64,000 bases of DNA, taken from assembly GCF_004114695.1 (NCBI RefSeq), contig NZ_CP035310.1, forward strand, positions 310,001 to 374,000, written 5' to 3'. Made by a program: the position numbers and the translations under genes. Positions 13,277 through 23,838 of this stretch are shown here, piece after piece (position 1 is the first letter of the stretch; each line of letters begins with the position of its first letter). The notes beneath the pieces are model-generated. The model was not told the origin of the DNA. It did no database searches and was given only the letters and a program-made list of their open reading frames with translations. Source of the stretch: Erythrobacter sp. HKB08. Lineage in GTDB: Bacteria > Pseudomonadota > Alphaproteobacteria > Sphingomonadales > Sphingomonadaceae.

Positions 13277-14713
13277 ATGGGCAAGGAAACGGGCTTCCTC
13301 GAAGTCGAGCGTGAAGATCGCGGGGCGATCGAACCGGAAAGCCGGCTGCGCAACTACAAGGAATTCATGGTCCCGATGCCGGAGGAAAAGCTCCGCGCGC
13401 AGGCCAGCCGCTGCATGAACTGCGGCATTCCCTACTGTCACAACGGCTGTCCGGTGAACAACATCATCCCGGACTGGAACCACCTCGTCTATGAAGGCGA
13501 CTGGAAGAATGCGCTCGAATTGCTGCATTCGACCAATAACTTCCCCGAGTTCACCGGCCGCATCTGCCCCGCCCCGTGCGAGGCGGCATGCACGCTCAAC
13601 ATCATCGACTCTCCGGTCACCATCAAGAGCATCGAATGCGCGATCGTCGACCGCGGATGGGATGAGGGCTGGATCAAGCCGCAGGTGCCAGAGAAGCAGA
13701 CCGGCAAGTCGGTCGCGGTAGTGGGCTCCGGCCCGGCGGGCCTCGCCTGCGCCCAGCAACTCGCCCGCGCGGGCCATGCCGTCACCGTGTTCGAGAAGAG
13801 CGACCGGATCGGCGGGCTGCTGCGCTACGGCATTCCCGACTTCAAGATGGAAAAGCACCTCATCAACCGCCGAGCGGTGCAGATGGAAGCCGAGGGCGTG
13901 ACCTTCAAGACGAGCGCCGAGGTCGGCGTGGAAGTCAGCTTCAAGGCGCTGCAGGAGAATTTCGACGCGATCGTCCTGTCGGGCGGTGCGGAAGAAGCGC
14001 GCCAGCTCGACATTCCGGGTGCCGAACTGCCGGGCGTGCGCCTGGCGATGGAATTCCTCACCCAGCAGAACAAGCGCAATGCGGGCGACGACGAAGTGCG
14101 CGCCGCCCCGCGCGGCACGCTGACCGCGACGGGCAAGCACGTCATCGTGATCGGCGGCGGCGATACCGGCTCGGACTGCGTTGGCACCTCGAACCGCCAG
14201 GGCGCGGCGAGCGTCACCCAGCTCGAGATCATGCCCAAGCCGCCCGAGCACGAGGACAAGGCGATGACCTGGCCCGACTGGCCGCTCAAGCTGCGCACCT
14301 CTTCGAGCCACGAGGAGGGCGTGCAGCGCGACTGGTCGGTCCTGACCAAGCGCGTCGTCAGCGAAGGCGGCGACGTAACCGGGCTGGAATGCGTCCACAT
14401 CGAATGGAAGGACGGCAAGTTCGAGGAAGTGCCGGGTAGCGAGTTCACCCTCAAGGCCGACCTCATCTTGCTCGCGATGGGCTTTACCGGGCCGAAGCGG
14501 CGCGGGCTGCTCGACCGGGCGGGCGTCGAACTCGACGGGCGCGGCAATGTCGCTGCCAACACCGACGATTATGCGACGAGCGAGCCGGGCGTCTATGCCT
14601 GCGGCGACATGCGGCGCGGGCAAAGCCTCGTCGTCTGGGCGATCCGCGAAGGCCGCCAGTGCGCGCGTTCGGTCGACGAAGCGCTGATGGGCGTCACTTC
14701 GCTACCGCGTTGA
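13277..14713 (+). CDS. gltD: Glutamate synthase (NADPH) small subunit
   Basis: A 478-residue electron-input subunit of GOGAT. The N-terminal cysteines for the 4Fe-4S clusters are present ([14 protein letters not shown] and CPAPCEAAC). The FAD-binding motif [19 protein letters not shown] and the NADPH-binding motif [12 protein letters not shown] follow, and the C-terminus has the FAD-contact pattern [18 protein letters not shown]. It passes electrons from NADPH to the FMN of GltB in the cytoplasm. Close spacing to gltB shows an operon. Confidence 0.96.
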   Translation: MGKETGFLEVEREDRGAIEPESRLRNYKEFMVPMPEEKLRAQASRCMNCGIPYCHNGCPVNNIIPDWNHLVYEGDWKNALELLHSTNNFPEFTGRICPAPCEAACTLNIIDSPVTIKSIECAIVDRGWDEGWIKPQVPEKQTGKSVAVVGSGPAGLACAQQLARAGHAVTVFEKSDRIGGLLRYGIPDFKMEKHLINRRAVQMEAEGVTFKTSAEVGVEVSFKALQENFDAIVLSGGAEEARQLDIPGAELPGVRLAMEFLTQQNKRNAGDDEVRAAPRGTLTATGKHVIVIGGGDTGSDCVGTSNRQGAASVTQLEIMPKPPEHEDKAMTWPDWPLKLRTSSSHEEGVQRDWSVLTKRVVSEGGDVTGLECVHIEWKDGKFEEVPGSEFTLKADLILLAMGFTGPKRRGLLDRAGVELDGRGNVAANTDDYATSEPGVYACGDMRRGQSLVVWAIREGRQCARSVDEALMGVTSLPR

Positions 14714-14735
14714 TCTCGCAACACATCGCAGGGAA

Positions 14736-14747
14736 ACTGTCGACAGT
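14736..14747. promoter_or_regulatory. Perfect 12-base palindrome between gltD and the porin gene
   Basis: ACTGTCGACAGT is a perfect dyad, 22 bases after the gltD stop and about 140 bases before the porin start. Its position in the porin leader suits a regulator site, but no matching regulator or second copy was found. Confidence 0.25.
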
Positions 14748-14888
14748 CCGCCAAATGGGTTGCGGGCTGCAATTGCCCGATTCATAGATGCGCCGGGGAT
14801 ACCGCCGTGTCGGACGTGCGCGGCCATACGCAACATATTGAAAAGCCCGAAGCATCGCAGAATTGCACGGGCGCCTTGGAGGGAAATA

Positions 14889-16265
14889 GTGAAGCACGTC
14901 TCGGCGCATAGTCGCAAAGCAGCATCGCGCATCTCGGCATCGTTCCTGGCCCTGGCTCTGACCGGCCTCGCCTCGCCTGCACTCGCAAGCGAAGGCGAAG
15001 CGATGGGCAGCGCCGCCTCGGAAGCCGCCGAAGCGACCTCGTTCGATCTCGCAACCGTTTCGATCACGGCCAACGACCTCATCCAGCAGCAAGGCGTGCC
15101 GACGCCGCAGGCGGAAACGCAGCAAGCCGCCGATGCAGCGCCGCCGCCCACGCCGCCGCGCCGCCGCGGCCCGCCGCCGACCGATGCCAAGCTGGTCGTC
15201 TCGCAATTCGTCGATTTCGTCGTGACCGGCAGCCCCGACGATACCGCCCGCTACGGCGGCCGCGCCGATGCCTATATCAACCTGCGCGGCGACACCTGGG
15301 GTCTCGACGAGAGCTGGATGCTCAAGATCCGGCCCGAGTTCCGCTGGGGCAAGAGCTCCAACGGCGTGGTCGGCCTGATCCCGAAGAACACCGCGCTGTT
15401 CCGCCCCGAAGGCACCGAGAATTACGACCTGTCGCTGTCGGTCAAGAAGACCTTCGGCAATGGTGCGAGCCTTGAAGTGGGCAAGATGAACGTGCTTGAT
15501 ATTTCGGGCACGCTGCCGATCGTGGCGAGCGACGGGCATTTCGGCTTCCAGAACCTCGGCATCGCACTGCCGCCGACCGCGGTGGTGCCGAACACGCTGA
15601 CCGGCGCGATGCTCGAAGTGCCGACCCAGAAGGTCATTTACCGCCTCTGGGTGTTCGATCCGGATTCGCAATACGGCCGCACCGGGTTCGAGACCGCATT
15701 CGAAAGCGGCGTCGGCTTCCTCGCGTCGGCCGCTGCGCTGACCCGCTTCGGCGGCAAGCCGGGCGTCTACAATTTCGCAGTCGTCGGTTCGACCCGTTCG
15801 GGCCCTGCCTTCGACATCCTGCCGCGCGCCCTGACGCCTCCGCCGAACGGCAATTTCGGCGACGAGTCGGGCGAGCTCGCGCTGCAGCTGTCTGGCTTCC
15901 AGTACCTCAGCCTCAACCCGAACGCGCCGGGCAAGGGCATCGGCCTCTTCGGCCGCTTCCAGGCCTCGATGGGCGATCCGACCTTCCTCGATTATTCGGG
16001 CTTCATCGGTCTTGCCGGCAACCCGGCGGTGCGCCCGCAGGACCGCTTCGGCATCGCCTTCTTCTACTACTCGCTGACCGACGAGCTGGTCGACGACATC
16101 GCCTTCCGCCTGCCGATCGAGGAGGAGAAGGGAATGGAGGTGTTCTACACCGTCGGCCTGCCCGAGAAGTTCGAGCTGACCTTCGACGTGCAGGTGGTCG
16201 ACAGCGCGATCGCCTTCCGCGACACCGGCGTCACTGCCGGGCTGCGGCTGACCAAGACCTTCTGA
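14889..16265 (+). CDS. OprB-like carbohydrate porin
   Basis: A 458-residue exported protein. The GTG at 14889 is selected by a strong GGAGGG five bases upstream and gives a signal peptide ending near ALAS. A Pro/Ala/Gln-rich linker (about residues 70-100) leads to a beta-rich domain with the OprB-like features GRADAYINLRG, ASLEVGKMNV, PTQKVIYRLWVFDP and DRFGIAFFYYSLTDEL. The last residue is Phe, as usual for outer membrane barrels. It probably lets small sugars pass the outer membrane. It stands alone and converges with a crotonase gene. Confidence 0.78.
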   Translation: MKHVSAHSRKAASRISASFLALALTGLASPALASEGEAMGSAASEAAEATSFDLATVSITANDLIQQQGVPTPQAETQQAADAAPPPTPPRRRGPPPTDAKLVVSQFVDFVVTGSPDDTARYGGRADAYINLRGDTWGLDESWMLKIRPEFRWGKSSNGVVGLIPKNTALFRPEGTENYDLSLSVKKTFGNGASLEVGKMNVLDISGTLPIVASDGHFGFQNLGIALPPTAVVPNTLTGAMLEVPTQKVIYRLWVFDPDSQYGRTGFETAFESGVGFLASAAALTRFGGKPGVYNFAVVGSTRSGPAFDILPRALTPPPNGNFGDESGELALQLSGFQYLSLNPNAPGKGIGLFGRFQASMGDPTFLDYSGFIGLAGNPAVRPQDRFGIAFFYYSLTDELVDDIAFRLPIEEEKGMEVFYTVGLPEKFELTFDVQVVDSAIAFRDTGVTAGLRLTKTF

Positions 16266-16272
16266 CGCGTTT

Positions 16273-16298
16273 CGGGGCCGGAGCTAGTTCTGGCCCCG
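16273..16298. terminator. Hairpin between convergent porin and crotonase genes
   Basis: CGGGGCC and GGCCCCG form a stem with a 12-base loop that includes the crotonase stop codon. There is no clear T tract on either side, so it is a weak terminator candidate; it may also protect the 3' ends. Confidence 0.4.
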
Positions 16299-17066
16299 TC
16301 CGCGCTCCTGCACGGCGGCGCGGCGCGCTTCGATCTCTTCACGTGCGACGGCTGAATTCGCCGCACTGGAAACCCGTGCCTCGATAGCCATGCCCTCGCC
16401 GAAACTGGCGGCGTAGCCTTCGTCGATCAGCGCCTTGTACTTGGCGAGGAAGGCGGGATCGATGCTCGCCATGTCGCTCGCCAGCTTGCGTGCGAGCGGG
16501 AGGAGTTCGTCGGACGCGACGACGTGGTTCACCAGCCCCCAGGCGAGCGCGGTCTGCGCATCGAGGAAATTGCCGGTGAAGGCGAGTTCCTTGGCCCGGC
16601 TGATGCCGATCATGCGCGACAGCTTTTGCGACAGGCCCCAGCCCGGCACGATGCCGACCCGCGCATGGGTATCGGCAAAGCGCGCATTGCTGCTCGCCAC
16701 CAGCACGTCGCAGGCGAGCGCGACTTCGAAGCCGCCGGTGATCGCAACTCCGTTGATAGCACCGATGACGGGCTTGCGGCACACCTCGATCGCCTTGACC
16801 GGGTTGTCCGCCGGATCGGTCGCATTGGCCGAACCGAGCGCGCCCTCCTCGCTACCCAGCTCCTTGAGGTCGAGCCCGGCTGTGAAGGCCCGCTCACCCG
16901 CACCGGTCAGGATGACCGCGCGCACCGCGTCATTCGCATCGACCTCGCGCATGACCTCGTAGAGCCGCCGGCGCAGCTCGCGCGAGATCGCGTTCATCGC
17001 CTGCGGGCGATTGAGCGTGACGGTCGCGATGCCATCGGAGATTTCGAGCAGGACGGTGTCGGACAT
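16284..17066 (-). CDS. Enoyl-CoA hydratase/isomerase family protein (crotonase fold)
   Basis: A 260-residue crotonase. The oxyanion-hole segment GERAFTAGLDLKEL and the motif INGVAITGGFEVALACD are present, with Glu114 at the first catalytic position. The second catalytic Glu of classical hydratases, usually in a PEI-type motif, is replaced by His134 in FADTHARVGIVPGWG. Proteins with this pattern are common but their substrates differ. ATG at 17066 has GAGGGAGC upstream. It is the last gene of a minus-strand run after ung and a DksA-like gene. Confidence 0.85.
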   Translation of the reverse strand: MSDTVLLEISDGIATVTLNRPQAMNAISRELRRRLYEVMREVDANDAVRAVILTGAGERAFTAGLDLKELGSEEGALGSANATDPADNPVKAIEVCRKPVIGAINGVAITGGFEVALACDVLVASSNARFADTHARVGIVPGWGLSQKLSRMIGISRAKELAFTGNFLDAQTALAWGLVNHVVASDELLPLARKLASDMASIDPAFLAKYKALIDEGYAASFGEGMAIEARVSSAANSAVAREEIEARRAAVQERGRGQN

Positions 17067-17093
17067 GAATAGCTCCCTCAATTCGCAATAAGG

Positions 17094-17432
17094 CTAGTCG
17101 CGCGATCCGCTAGCACATTTGACGCATTGCGTGGCGGCCGGATCATTTTCGAGGCGTTTGGCGGCAATGTCCTCGCCGCAGGTCAGGCAATAGCCCCACT
17201 CGCCTTCCTCCAGCCGGACGAGCGCCGCTTCGAGCCGCACCCGCTCGCCCTTGCGCCGCCGCTCCGCCGCGAGCGCCATCGCCTGCTGCTGCATCGCGTC
17301 CATCCGGCTGAGGCGCCCGACGCTGTCCTGCTGCAGGGTGACTGGCTCGCGCCCCTCGGCGCTGATGCGGTCCTGCTCGTCGATCTCGGCGATCCGCACG
17401 CGCAGCGCTTTCCCGGCTTCCTCCTCCGTCAT
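17094..17432 (-). CDS. DksA/TraR-type C4 zinc finger protein
   Basis: A 112-residue protein with a predicted helical N-terminal part (residues 5-70, rich in Glu, Arg and Gln) and a C-terminal zinc finger CLTCG-x17-CVKC. This is the layout of small DksA/TraR proteins, which bind the secondary channel of RNA polymerase. It is shorter than E. coli DksA (151 residues), so it may be a specialised paralogue rather than the ppGpp cofactor itself. Ten bases separate it from the ung stop upstream. Confidence 0.82.
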   Translation of the reverse strand: MTEEEAGKALRVRIAEIDEQDRISAEGREPVTLQQDSVGRLSRMDAMQQQAMALAAERRRKGERVRLEAALVRLEEGEWGYCLTCGEDIAAKRLENDPAATQCVKCASGSRD

Positions 17433-17442
17433 GGCGGCCAGC

Positions 17443-18120
17443 CTACCATTCTATCGGCGTATGGCCATTCTCTTGCAGGAACGCGTTGACCCGGCTGAAC
17501 GGGCGGCTGCCGAAGAAGCCGCGATGCGCCGAAAGCGGGCTGGGATGCGGGCTCTTCAGGACGAGATGCCGGTCCGACTGGCCGATCGCCGGGATGCGCG
17601 CGGCCTTGCCCTGTGCATGGCTGCCCCACAGCACGAAGGCGGTCGGCACGCCTCGCGCTGCGACTGCCGCGACGCAGGCATCGGTGATCGCGTCCCATCC
17701 CTTGCCCGCATGGCTGCCGGCCTTGTGCGCTTCGACCGTGAGCGCGTTGTTGAGCAGCAGGACGCCCTGGCGCGCCCAGTGCTCGAGATTGCCGTGATCG
17801 GGGCGCGCGATGCCGAGGTCGCTTTCCAGCTCCTTGTAGATGTTCGCGAGCGAGGGCGGCATCTTCACGCCTTCGGGGACGGAGAAACACAGGCCATGCG
17901 CCTGCCCCGGGCCGTGATAGGGATCCTGCCCGAGGATCACGACCTTGACCGCGTCGAGCGGGGTCAGGTCGAGTGCCCGCAGGCGCTGGCCGCGCGGCGG
18001 GTAGATCGCCTTGCCCGCGTCCTCTTCCGATCGCAGCCAGCCGCCGAGGCGCCGTGCATCCTCGCCCGCGAGGACGGGGTCGAGCACCGGCTTCCAGCTT
18101 TCGGGGACTGCATCGCTCAT
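17443..18120 (-). CDS. ung: Uracil-DNA glycosylase
   Basis: A 225-residue family 1 UDG that removes uracil from DNA in base-excision repair. The water-activating Asp66 lies in VILGQDPYHGPGQA, the uracil-contact Asn in LLLNNALTV and the catalytic His192 in HPSPLSAHRGFFG. The ATG at 18120 gives the usual family start; an in-frame upstream ATG at 18174 would add an unlikely Pro/Arg-rich tail. It is divergent from the RNase D gene. Confidence 0.95.
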   Translation of the reverse strand: MSDAVPESWKPVLDPVLAGEDARRLGGWLRSEEDAGKAIYPPRGQRLRALDLTPLDAVKVVILGQDPYHGPGQAHGLCFSVPEGVKMPPSLANIYKELESDLGIARPDHGNLEHWARQGVLLLNNALTVEAHKAGSHAGKGWDAITDACVAAVAARGVPTAFVLWGSHAQGKAARIPAIGQSDRHLVLKSPHPSPLSAHRGFFGSRPFSRVNAFLQENGHTPIEW

Positions 18121-18202
18121 GGCCGACGGGAATAGCCAGCGTGCAGGCGGCGAGCCAGCACCCCTTCCCTCCAATCCCCAATCGGCCTAAGGCGCTGGAC
18201 TT

Positions 18203-18820
18203 ATGGCAGTGCATTTCCACGAAGAAGATTTGCCCGAAGGCGTGCTCGCGCCCGGGCCCGTTGCAGTCGACACCGAAACGATGGGGCTGATCACGCCGCG
18301 CGACCGCCTGTGCGTCGTGCAGATCAGCGACGGTAATGGCGATGAACACCTCGTCCGCTTCAAGGTCGGCAGCAGCTACGATGCGCCGAACCTCAAGGCG
18401 GTGCTGGCGGACCCGAACCGCCTGAAGCTCTACCACTTCGCGCGCTTCGACCTTGCCGCGATCGAATACTATCTCGGCGTCACCGCCGCGCCGGTGTTCT
18501 GCACCAAGATCGCGAGCAAGCTGACCCGCACCTATACCGATCGCCACGGACTCAAGAACCTCGTGATGGAACTGCTCGACGGCGAAATGAGCAAGGTCCA
18601 GCAGTCGAGCGACTGGGGCGCGCCGGAAATCAACGACGCGCAGCGCGAATACGCCGCTTCCGACGTGCGCTTCCTCCACCGCCTGCACGACGTTTTCGTC
18701 GAACGGCTGAAACGCGAGGGACGGACCGAAATCGCCCAGGCCTGTTTCGACTTCCTGCCGACGCGCGCGAAGCTCGATATCGCAGGCTGGGCCGACCACG
18801 ACATCTTCTCGCACGCGTAA
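18203..18820 (+). CDS. rnd: Ribonuclease D, short form
   Basis: A 205-residue DEDD-family 3'-5' exonuclease. Motif ExoI is VAVDTETMGL with Asp23 and Glu25, ExoII is LYHFARFDLAAIE, and ExoIII is YAASDVRFLHRLHD with the Tyr of the DEDDy class. E. coli RNase D has about 375 residues with two HRDC domains; these are absent here, as is common in alphaproteobacteria. It lies 22 bases before lptC. Confidence 0.9.
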   Translation: MAVHFHEEDLPEGVLAPGPVAVDTETMGLITPRDRLCVVQISDGNGDEHLVRFKVGSSYDAPNLKAVLADPNRLKLYHFARFDLAAIEYYLGVTAAPVFCTKIASKLTRTYTDRHGLKNLVMELLDGEMSKVQQSSDWGAPEINDAQREYAASDVRFLHRLHDVFVERLKREGRTEIAQACFDFLPTRAKLDIAGWADHDIFSHA

Positions 18821-18842
18821 GGGACTTCCCAGGGCAGCAACC

Positions 18843-19508
18843 ATGGTCATCAAGCGGCGGATCGAAACGGATGAGGCGAAGGAGCGGCGCAGCAAGCGCC
18901 AGCACTTCGCCGCGCCCGGCGGTTCGCACGACAAGCTGGTGTCCTTCCTCGGCAAGGCTCTGCCGATGGGCGTGGGCGTGCTGGCCGCCTTCATGGTCAT
19001 CACCCCGCTCAGCCCGCGTGGCGAGGTGAGCTTCCTGCTCGACCGCAACAAGGTCGCGGTGATCAACGAGCGCCTGCGCGTCGACAATGCGATGTACCGC
19101 GGGCAGGACAACGATGGCCGTCCGTTCTCGCTGACCGCGGGCGAAGCCGTCCAGCGATCGAGCAGCGAGGGCATCGTGCGGATGGAAGACCTCGTCGCGC
19201 GCATTCTCCTGCCCGAGGGTCCGGCGCGCGTCGGCGCGGCGGCAGGCAGCTACGACATCGACGAGGAAGTGGTCGACATCACCGGCCCGGTCCGGATGGT
19301 CGCCGCAGACGGCTATCGCATGCAGGTGAGCGGCGTGTCGGTCGACCTCGCTGCGAAACGCATGGTCGGGACCGACGGAGTCGAAGGGGAAATCCCGGCC
19401 GGCTCCTTCTCCGCCAACCGGCTCGAAGTCGACATGGCCGAACGCACCATCGTGCTCGACGGGAATGCGCGGCTTTCCATGATCCCCGGCAGACTGAGGA
19501 TGCCATGA
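18843..19508 (+). CDS. lptC: LPS export ABC transporter periplasmic protein LptC
   Basis: A 221-residue bitopic inner membrane protein. A basic N-terminus is followed by a single helix (about residues 37-56, GKALPMGVGVLAAFMVITPL) and a periplasmic beta-jellyroll of the LptC type. LptC takes LPS from LptB2FG and hands it to LptA. The stop overlaps the lptA start by four bases (ATGA). The next genes are not lptB. Confidence 0.85.
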   Translation: MVIKRRIETDEAKERRSKRQHFAAPGGSHDKLVSFLGKALPMGVGVLAAFMVITPLSPRGEVSFLLDRNKVAVINERLRVDNAMYRGQDNDGRPFSLTAGEAVQRSSSEGIVRMEDLVARILLPEGPARVGAAAGSYDIDEEVVDITGPVRMVAADGYRMQVSGVSVDLAAKRMVGTDGVEGEIPAGSFSANRLEVDMAERTIVLDGNARLSMIPGRLRMP

Positions 19509-20062
19509 CCAAGACCTATCTCACCACCGCCCTGCGCAATGCCGCGATCGGCTTCACGCTGACGGCCGCCGCCTTCGCCGGTATCCAGGCGGGCGCGCAG
19601 GCGATTGCCGGGCACAATTCCAACGCGCCGGTCAATTACAACGCCGGGCGTATCGAGCTGCAGGATCGCCAGAACCGGGTCGTCCTGTCGGGCGATGTCG
19701 TGGTGACGCAGGCCGGGCTGACCGTTCGTTCGAACCGCATGCTTGTCAATTACAGCGATGCGGGCACGCTGCAGATCCAGCGCATCACCGCCACCGGCGG
19801 GGTCACCGTCAGCCGAGGCAACGAGCGGGCGAGCGGCGATGTTGCGGTCTACGACTTCAACCGCCGGATCATCACCATGGCAGGCAATGTGCGCCTGCGC
19901 CGCGGATCGGATACGCTGAACGGTGGGCGGCTGGTGATCGACCTCGCAAGCGGCGTTTCCAGCGTCGACGGGCGCGCGAGCGGCTCGTCCTCGGTCGCCG
20001 GAGAGAGCGGCACGAACAGCTCGGGCCGCGTCACCGGCACCTTCTCCGTTCCCGAGAACTGA
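19505..20062 (+). CDS. lptA: LPS transport periplasmic protein LptA
   Basis: A 185-residue protein with a signal peptide (cleavage near GAQA) and an OstA-type beta-jellyroll visible as alternating short strands: RIELQDRQNRVVLSGDVVVTQ, LTVRSNRMLVNY and GNVRLRRGSDTLNGGRLVIDL. It forms the periplasmic bridge for LPS. The C-terminal 30 residues are Ser/Gly-rich. It is coupled to lptC by an ATGA overlap. In related genomes lptB usually follows; here a nucleotidyltransferase-fold gene and a glycan locus follow instead. Confidence 0.88.
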   Translation: MTKTYLTTALRNAAIGFTLTAAAFAGIQAGAQAIAGHNSNAPVNYNAGRIELQDRQNRVVLSGDVVVTQAGLTVRSNRMLVNYSDAGTLQIQRITATGGVTVSRGNERASGDVAVYDFNRRIITMAGNVRLRRGSDTLNGGRLVIDLASGVSSVDGRASGSSSVAGESGTNSSGRVTGTFSVPEN

Positions 20063-20073
20063 GGCACCGCGCG

Positions 20074-21246
20074 GTGACCGCGCGCGACACTCCGCAACTG
20101 CGCCGCGCGGCGCTGTCGCTGCTCGGCTCGGCCGCGCGCCAGCGCGAGTTCGCCGGTTCGCTATCGCATGGCGAGTGGGAATCGGTCGCCATTCTCGCAG
20201 GGCTCCATCGCCTGTGGCCGCATCTGCATGGCCGGATCGAGCGCGGCGAGCTTGTGGTCGAGGTGCCGCCCCATATCGTCGCGCACTGGCGCAAGGCGCA
20301 CCGCGAACAGGCGCTCGTCGCGCTCGCCCAGCGAAACGAGCTGTTCCGCCTGACCGAATGGCTGCGCGAGCGCGGCATGGAGAGCGTGGCGCTGAAGGGC
20401 AGCTGGCTTGCCTGGTACGCCTATCCCCACGCGGCCGAGCGGCCCTTGCGCGACATCGACCTGCTGCTGCCCGCAGGCATGGCAATCGCGGCGTGGGATG
20501 CGCTCGTAGCCGATGGTTTCACGCCCGACGAGCCGCGCGAGACGGACGAGGCGCAGGCTCGTCTCGCCAAGCACCTCCCGCCACTCGAAGGACCGGCGGG
20601 CGCCTCGGTCGAATTGCACCTGCGCGCATGGGAACTTGCCGAGCGGATGGACTGGGCCATGCCGCCGGACCGGACCGAGCGGATGATCGCGAGCGCGCAG
20701 CCAGCCGATCCGAGTGACCCGTGCCGCTATCCCTCGCGCGAGGCGATGCTCGCCCATCTGGTGATACACGCGGTCTATTCGCATCGCCTCGATGCCGGGC
20801 CGCTCCTCCTGCCCGATATCCTTTTCTGCGCCGCAAAGGAGATCGACTGGCCCGCCCTTCTCGAATGGGCGCGCGAGGATGGGTGGGAAGAGGCGCTGGC
20901 ACTGGTCCTCTCACTGGTCGACCGCTGGTGCAGCAGTGGCATGGTAGGCGAAAGCGGGGTGAGCCATGTTCCGCCCGAGCGCGTGCTGGAGGACGCCGAG
21001 CTGCTGCTGGTGCAGGACCCGCGCGCGCGCAAGTCGGCGGGCATCGCAATGGCGGTCGGCGAAGCGTGGGACGATGGGGGCCTTGCCGAAGTGCTGCGCC
21101 GCCTCGGCGAACGCGCGGCGAAGCTGTCGCCCGCGAAAATCGCCAAGCGCAGCTACGAGACGGCGCGCGATTTCACCTCCGGTCCGGCGAGCGAGGATGC
21201 GCGCCGCGCGCTCGCCATCGGACGCTGGCTCGAAGGGCGGGAATAA
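20074..21246 (+). CDS. Nucleotidyltransferase-fold family protein (NTP_transf_5 type)
   Basis: A 390-residue protein starting at GTG, 11 bases after lptA. It has the pattern of the large nucleotidyltransferase_5 family: ALKGSWLAWYAYPHAAERPLRDIDLLLP (residues 105-135), where RDIDLL carries the acidic metal-binding pair, then a helical C-terminal half. These proteins are often found in polysaccharide clusters, but their biochemical role is not established. It starts the plus-strand glycan arm and may be co-transcribed with lptCA. Confidence 0.75.
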   Translation: MTARDTPQLRRAALSLLGSAARQREFAGSLSHGEWESVAILAGLHRLWPHLHGRIERGELVVEVPPHIVAHWRKAHREQALVALAQRNELFRLTEWLRERGMESVALKGSWLAWYAYPHAAERPLRDIDLLLPAGMAIAAWDALVADGFTPDEPRETDEAQARLAKHLPPLEGPAGASVELHLRAWELAERMDWAMPPDRTERMIASAQPADPSDPCRYPSREAMLAHLVIHAVYSHRLDAGPLLLPDILFCAAKEIDWPALLEWAREDGWEEALALVLSLVDRWCSSGMVGESGVSHVPPERVLEDAELLLVQDPRARKSAGIAMAVGEAWDDGGLAEVLRRLGERAAKLSPAKIAKRSYETARDFTSGPASEDARRALAIGRWLEGRE

Positions 21247-21286
21247 CGCGAGCGCGCCAGTTCCGCCGCGACGCCAAAGCGTCTAG

Positions 21287-22372
<1,086 letters not shown>

Positions 22373-22389
22373 TCCGGCGGGGCTGAGCC

Positions 22390-23760
22390 ATGACGAGCAT
22401 CGGCCAGCGCATGATTTCCTCCGGCGCGGCCAGCGCGACCTCGCTCGTGACGAGGGTGGCCGAGCAATTGCTGCTCATTCCGGTCCTGCTCGCCGCCTGG
22501 TCGGTCGAGCTGTTCGGCGAATACCTGCTGATTGCCGCGATCCCGACCTATATTGCGCTGTCCGACCTCGGCGTCGTGCAGTCCGGCTCGAACGAGCTGG
22601 CGCGCCGCGCGGGCGAGGGCGACGAGGAGGGCGCGCATCGCTTTTTCCGCGACCTCGTCGTCACCTTCCTGCGCTGGTCGCTCCTCCTGCTGGTCGTGCT
22701 TGCCGCAGTCGTGATGGCTGTCCCGCTGGCGGACTGGCTGGGCCTCAGGCAGATTTCCTCCGCCGAGGCGAAATGGACTTTCGGCCTGCTCGCTGCCGCC
22801 GCGATCATCTCGCAGAATTCGCTCGCGCTGCTCGGCGGGATGCGGGCGCGCAGGATCATGCCGGCCGGGCTGTGGACCCGCGCGATAGGGACCATCCTGC
22901 GCCTCGCCGCGACCTTCATCGCGGTGAAGTTCTTCGACACCGGCCCGGTCGCGATCGGCGCAATCATGCTCGCATCGCGCATCGGCGAATATGCCGCGCA
23001 GTCGGTCATCCTCAGGCGCGCGGATTTCGCCGCAACCCTCAACCTTTTCGCACGGCGGAGCCAGAAGCTCGGCAGATATGTAGCAAGCGGGCTGGAATAC
23101 CTCATGTTCGACCTCGCCAAGGCGCTGCTGCTGCAGGGCGCGGTCATCATTATCGGGCTGACGCTCGGCGCGGTGGCGGTCGCGGTGTTCTCGACCCACC
23201 GAACGCTCGCCCGGGCAGTGTCGCAGATCGTCCAGACCGCGCTTGTCCCGCTGCAGGCGGAAGCCGGGCTGATGGGCGGAGCGAGCCAGCGTACGGGCCT
23301 TGCCCGGCTGGTCATCGCCACCACGCGCCTGGCTGTGTGGACATGCCTCGCGGTCGCCCTCGCGCTGTTCGTCGCCGGCCCGGCGATATTCGAGCTGTGG
23401 ACCGGCGGGAAGATCGCCTTTGCGCCGGAGCTTTACGGGCTTCTCGTCGGAGCCGTGCTCTTCGAAGCGGTCTGGATGCTGACTGCGCAGGCGCGCATGG
23501 GGACCAACCGGCACCGCCCGATCGCGTGGAGCTTCCTCGCGGTCGCCGCTTGTGCAGTGGCCGGGATGTCCGCCTCGGTCACGCTCGTCACGGCAGCGGC
23601 GGTCCTGCTCGTCGCGGAGATCGTCATGTGCCTCGTCGCGATCCCGTTGACCGTATCGCTGCTCGACATGCGGGTCGGCGCCTACCTGCGCGCGATTTTG
23701 CGCTTCCCGAGCGAGGAACTGCGCTTCCTCAAAAACCGCCTGCTTCCTTCGGGGCATTAA
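22390..23760 (+). CDS. Polysaccharide flippase (Wzx-like, MOP superfamily)
   Basis: A 456-residue membrane protein with about 12 hydrophobic helices and no large soluble domain, as in Wzx/RfbX flippases that move lipid-linked repeat units across the inner membrane. A segment around residues 220-270 (ARRSQKLGRYVASGLEYLMFD then AVIIIGLTLGAVAVAVFSTHRTL) fits the family. It lies between gmd and fcl with all genes on the same strand. Confidence 0.82.
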   Translation: MTSIGQRMISSGAASATSLVTRVAEQLLLIPVLLAAWSVELFGEYLLIAAIPTYIALSDLGVVQSGSNELARRAGEGDEEGAHRFFRDLVVTFLRWSLLLLVVLAAVVMAVPLADWLGLRQISSAEAKWTFGLLAAAAIISQNSLALLGGMRARRIMPAGLWTRAIGTILRLAATFIAVKFFDTGPVAIGAIMLASRIGEYAAQSVILRRADFAATLNLFARRSQKLGRYVASGLEYLMFDLAKALLLQGAVIIIGLTLGAVAVAVFSTHRTLARAVSQIVQTALVPLQAEAGLMGGASQRTGLARLVIATTRLAVWTCLAVALALFVAGPAIFELWTGGKIAFAPELYGLLVGAVLFEAVWMLTAQARMGTNRHRPIAWSFLAVAACAVAGMSASVTLVTAAAVLLVAEIVMCLVAIPLTVSLLDMRVGAYLRAILRFPSEELRFLKNRLLPSGH

Positions 23761-23838
23761 TCGCTCCCGCGCATTGCCCGCGCGTTATGCGCTTGGCATG
23801 AAACCGGCACTCTTCGCAGCGGGCGAGCGGGAAGCCGG

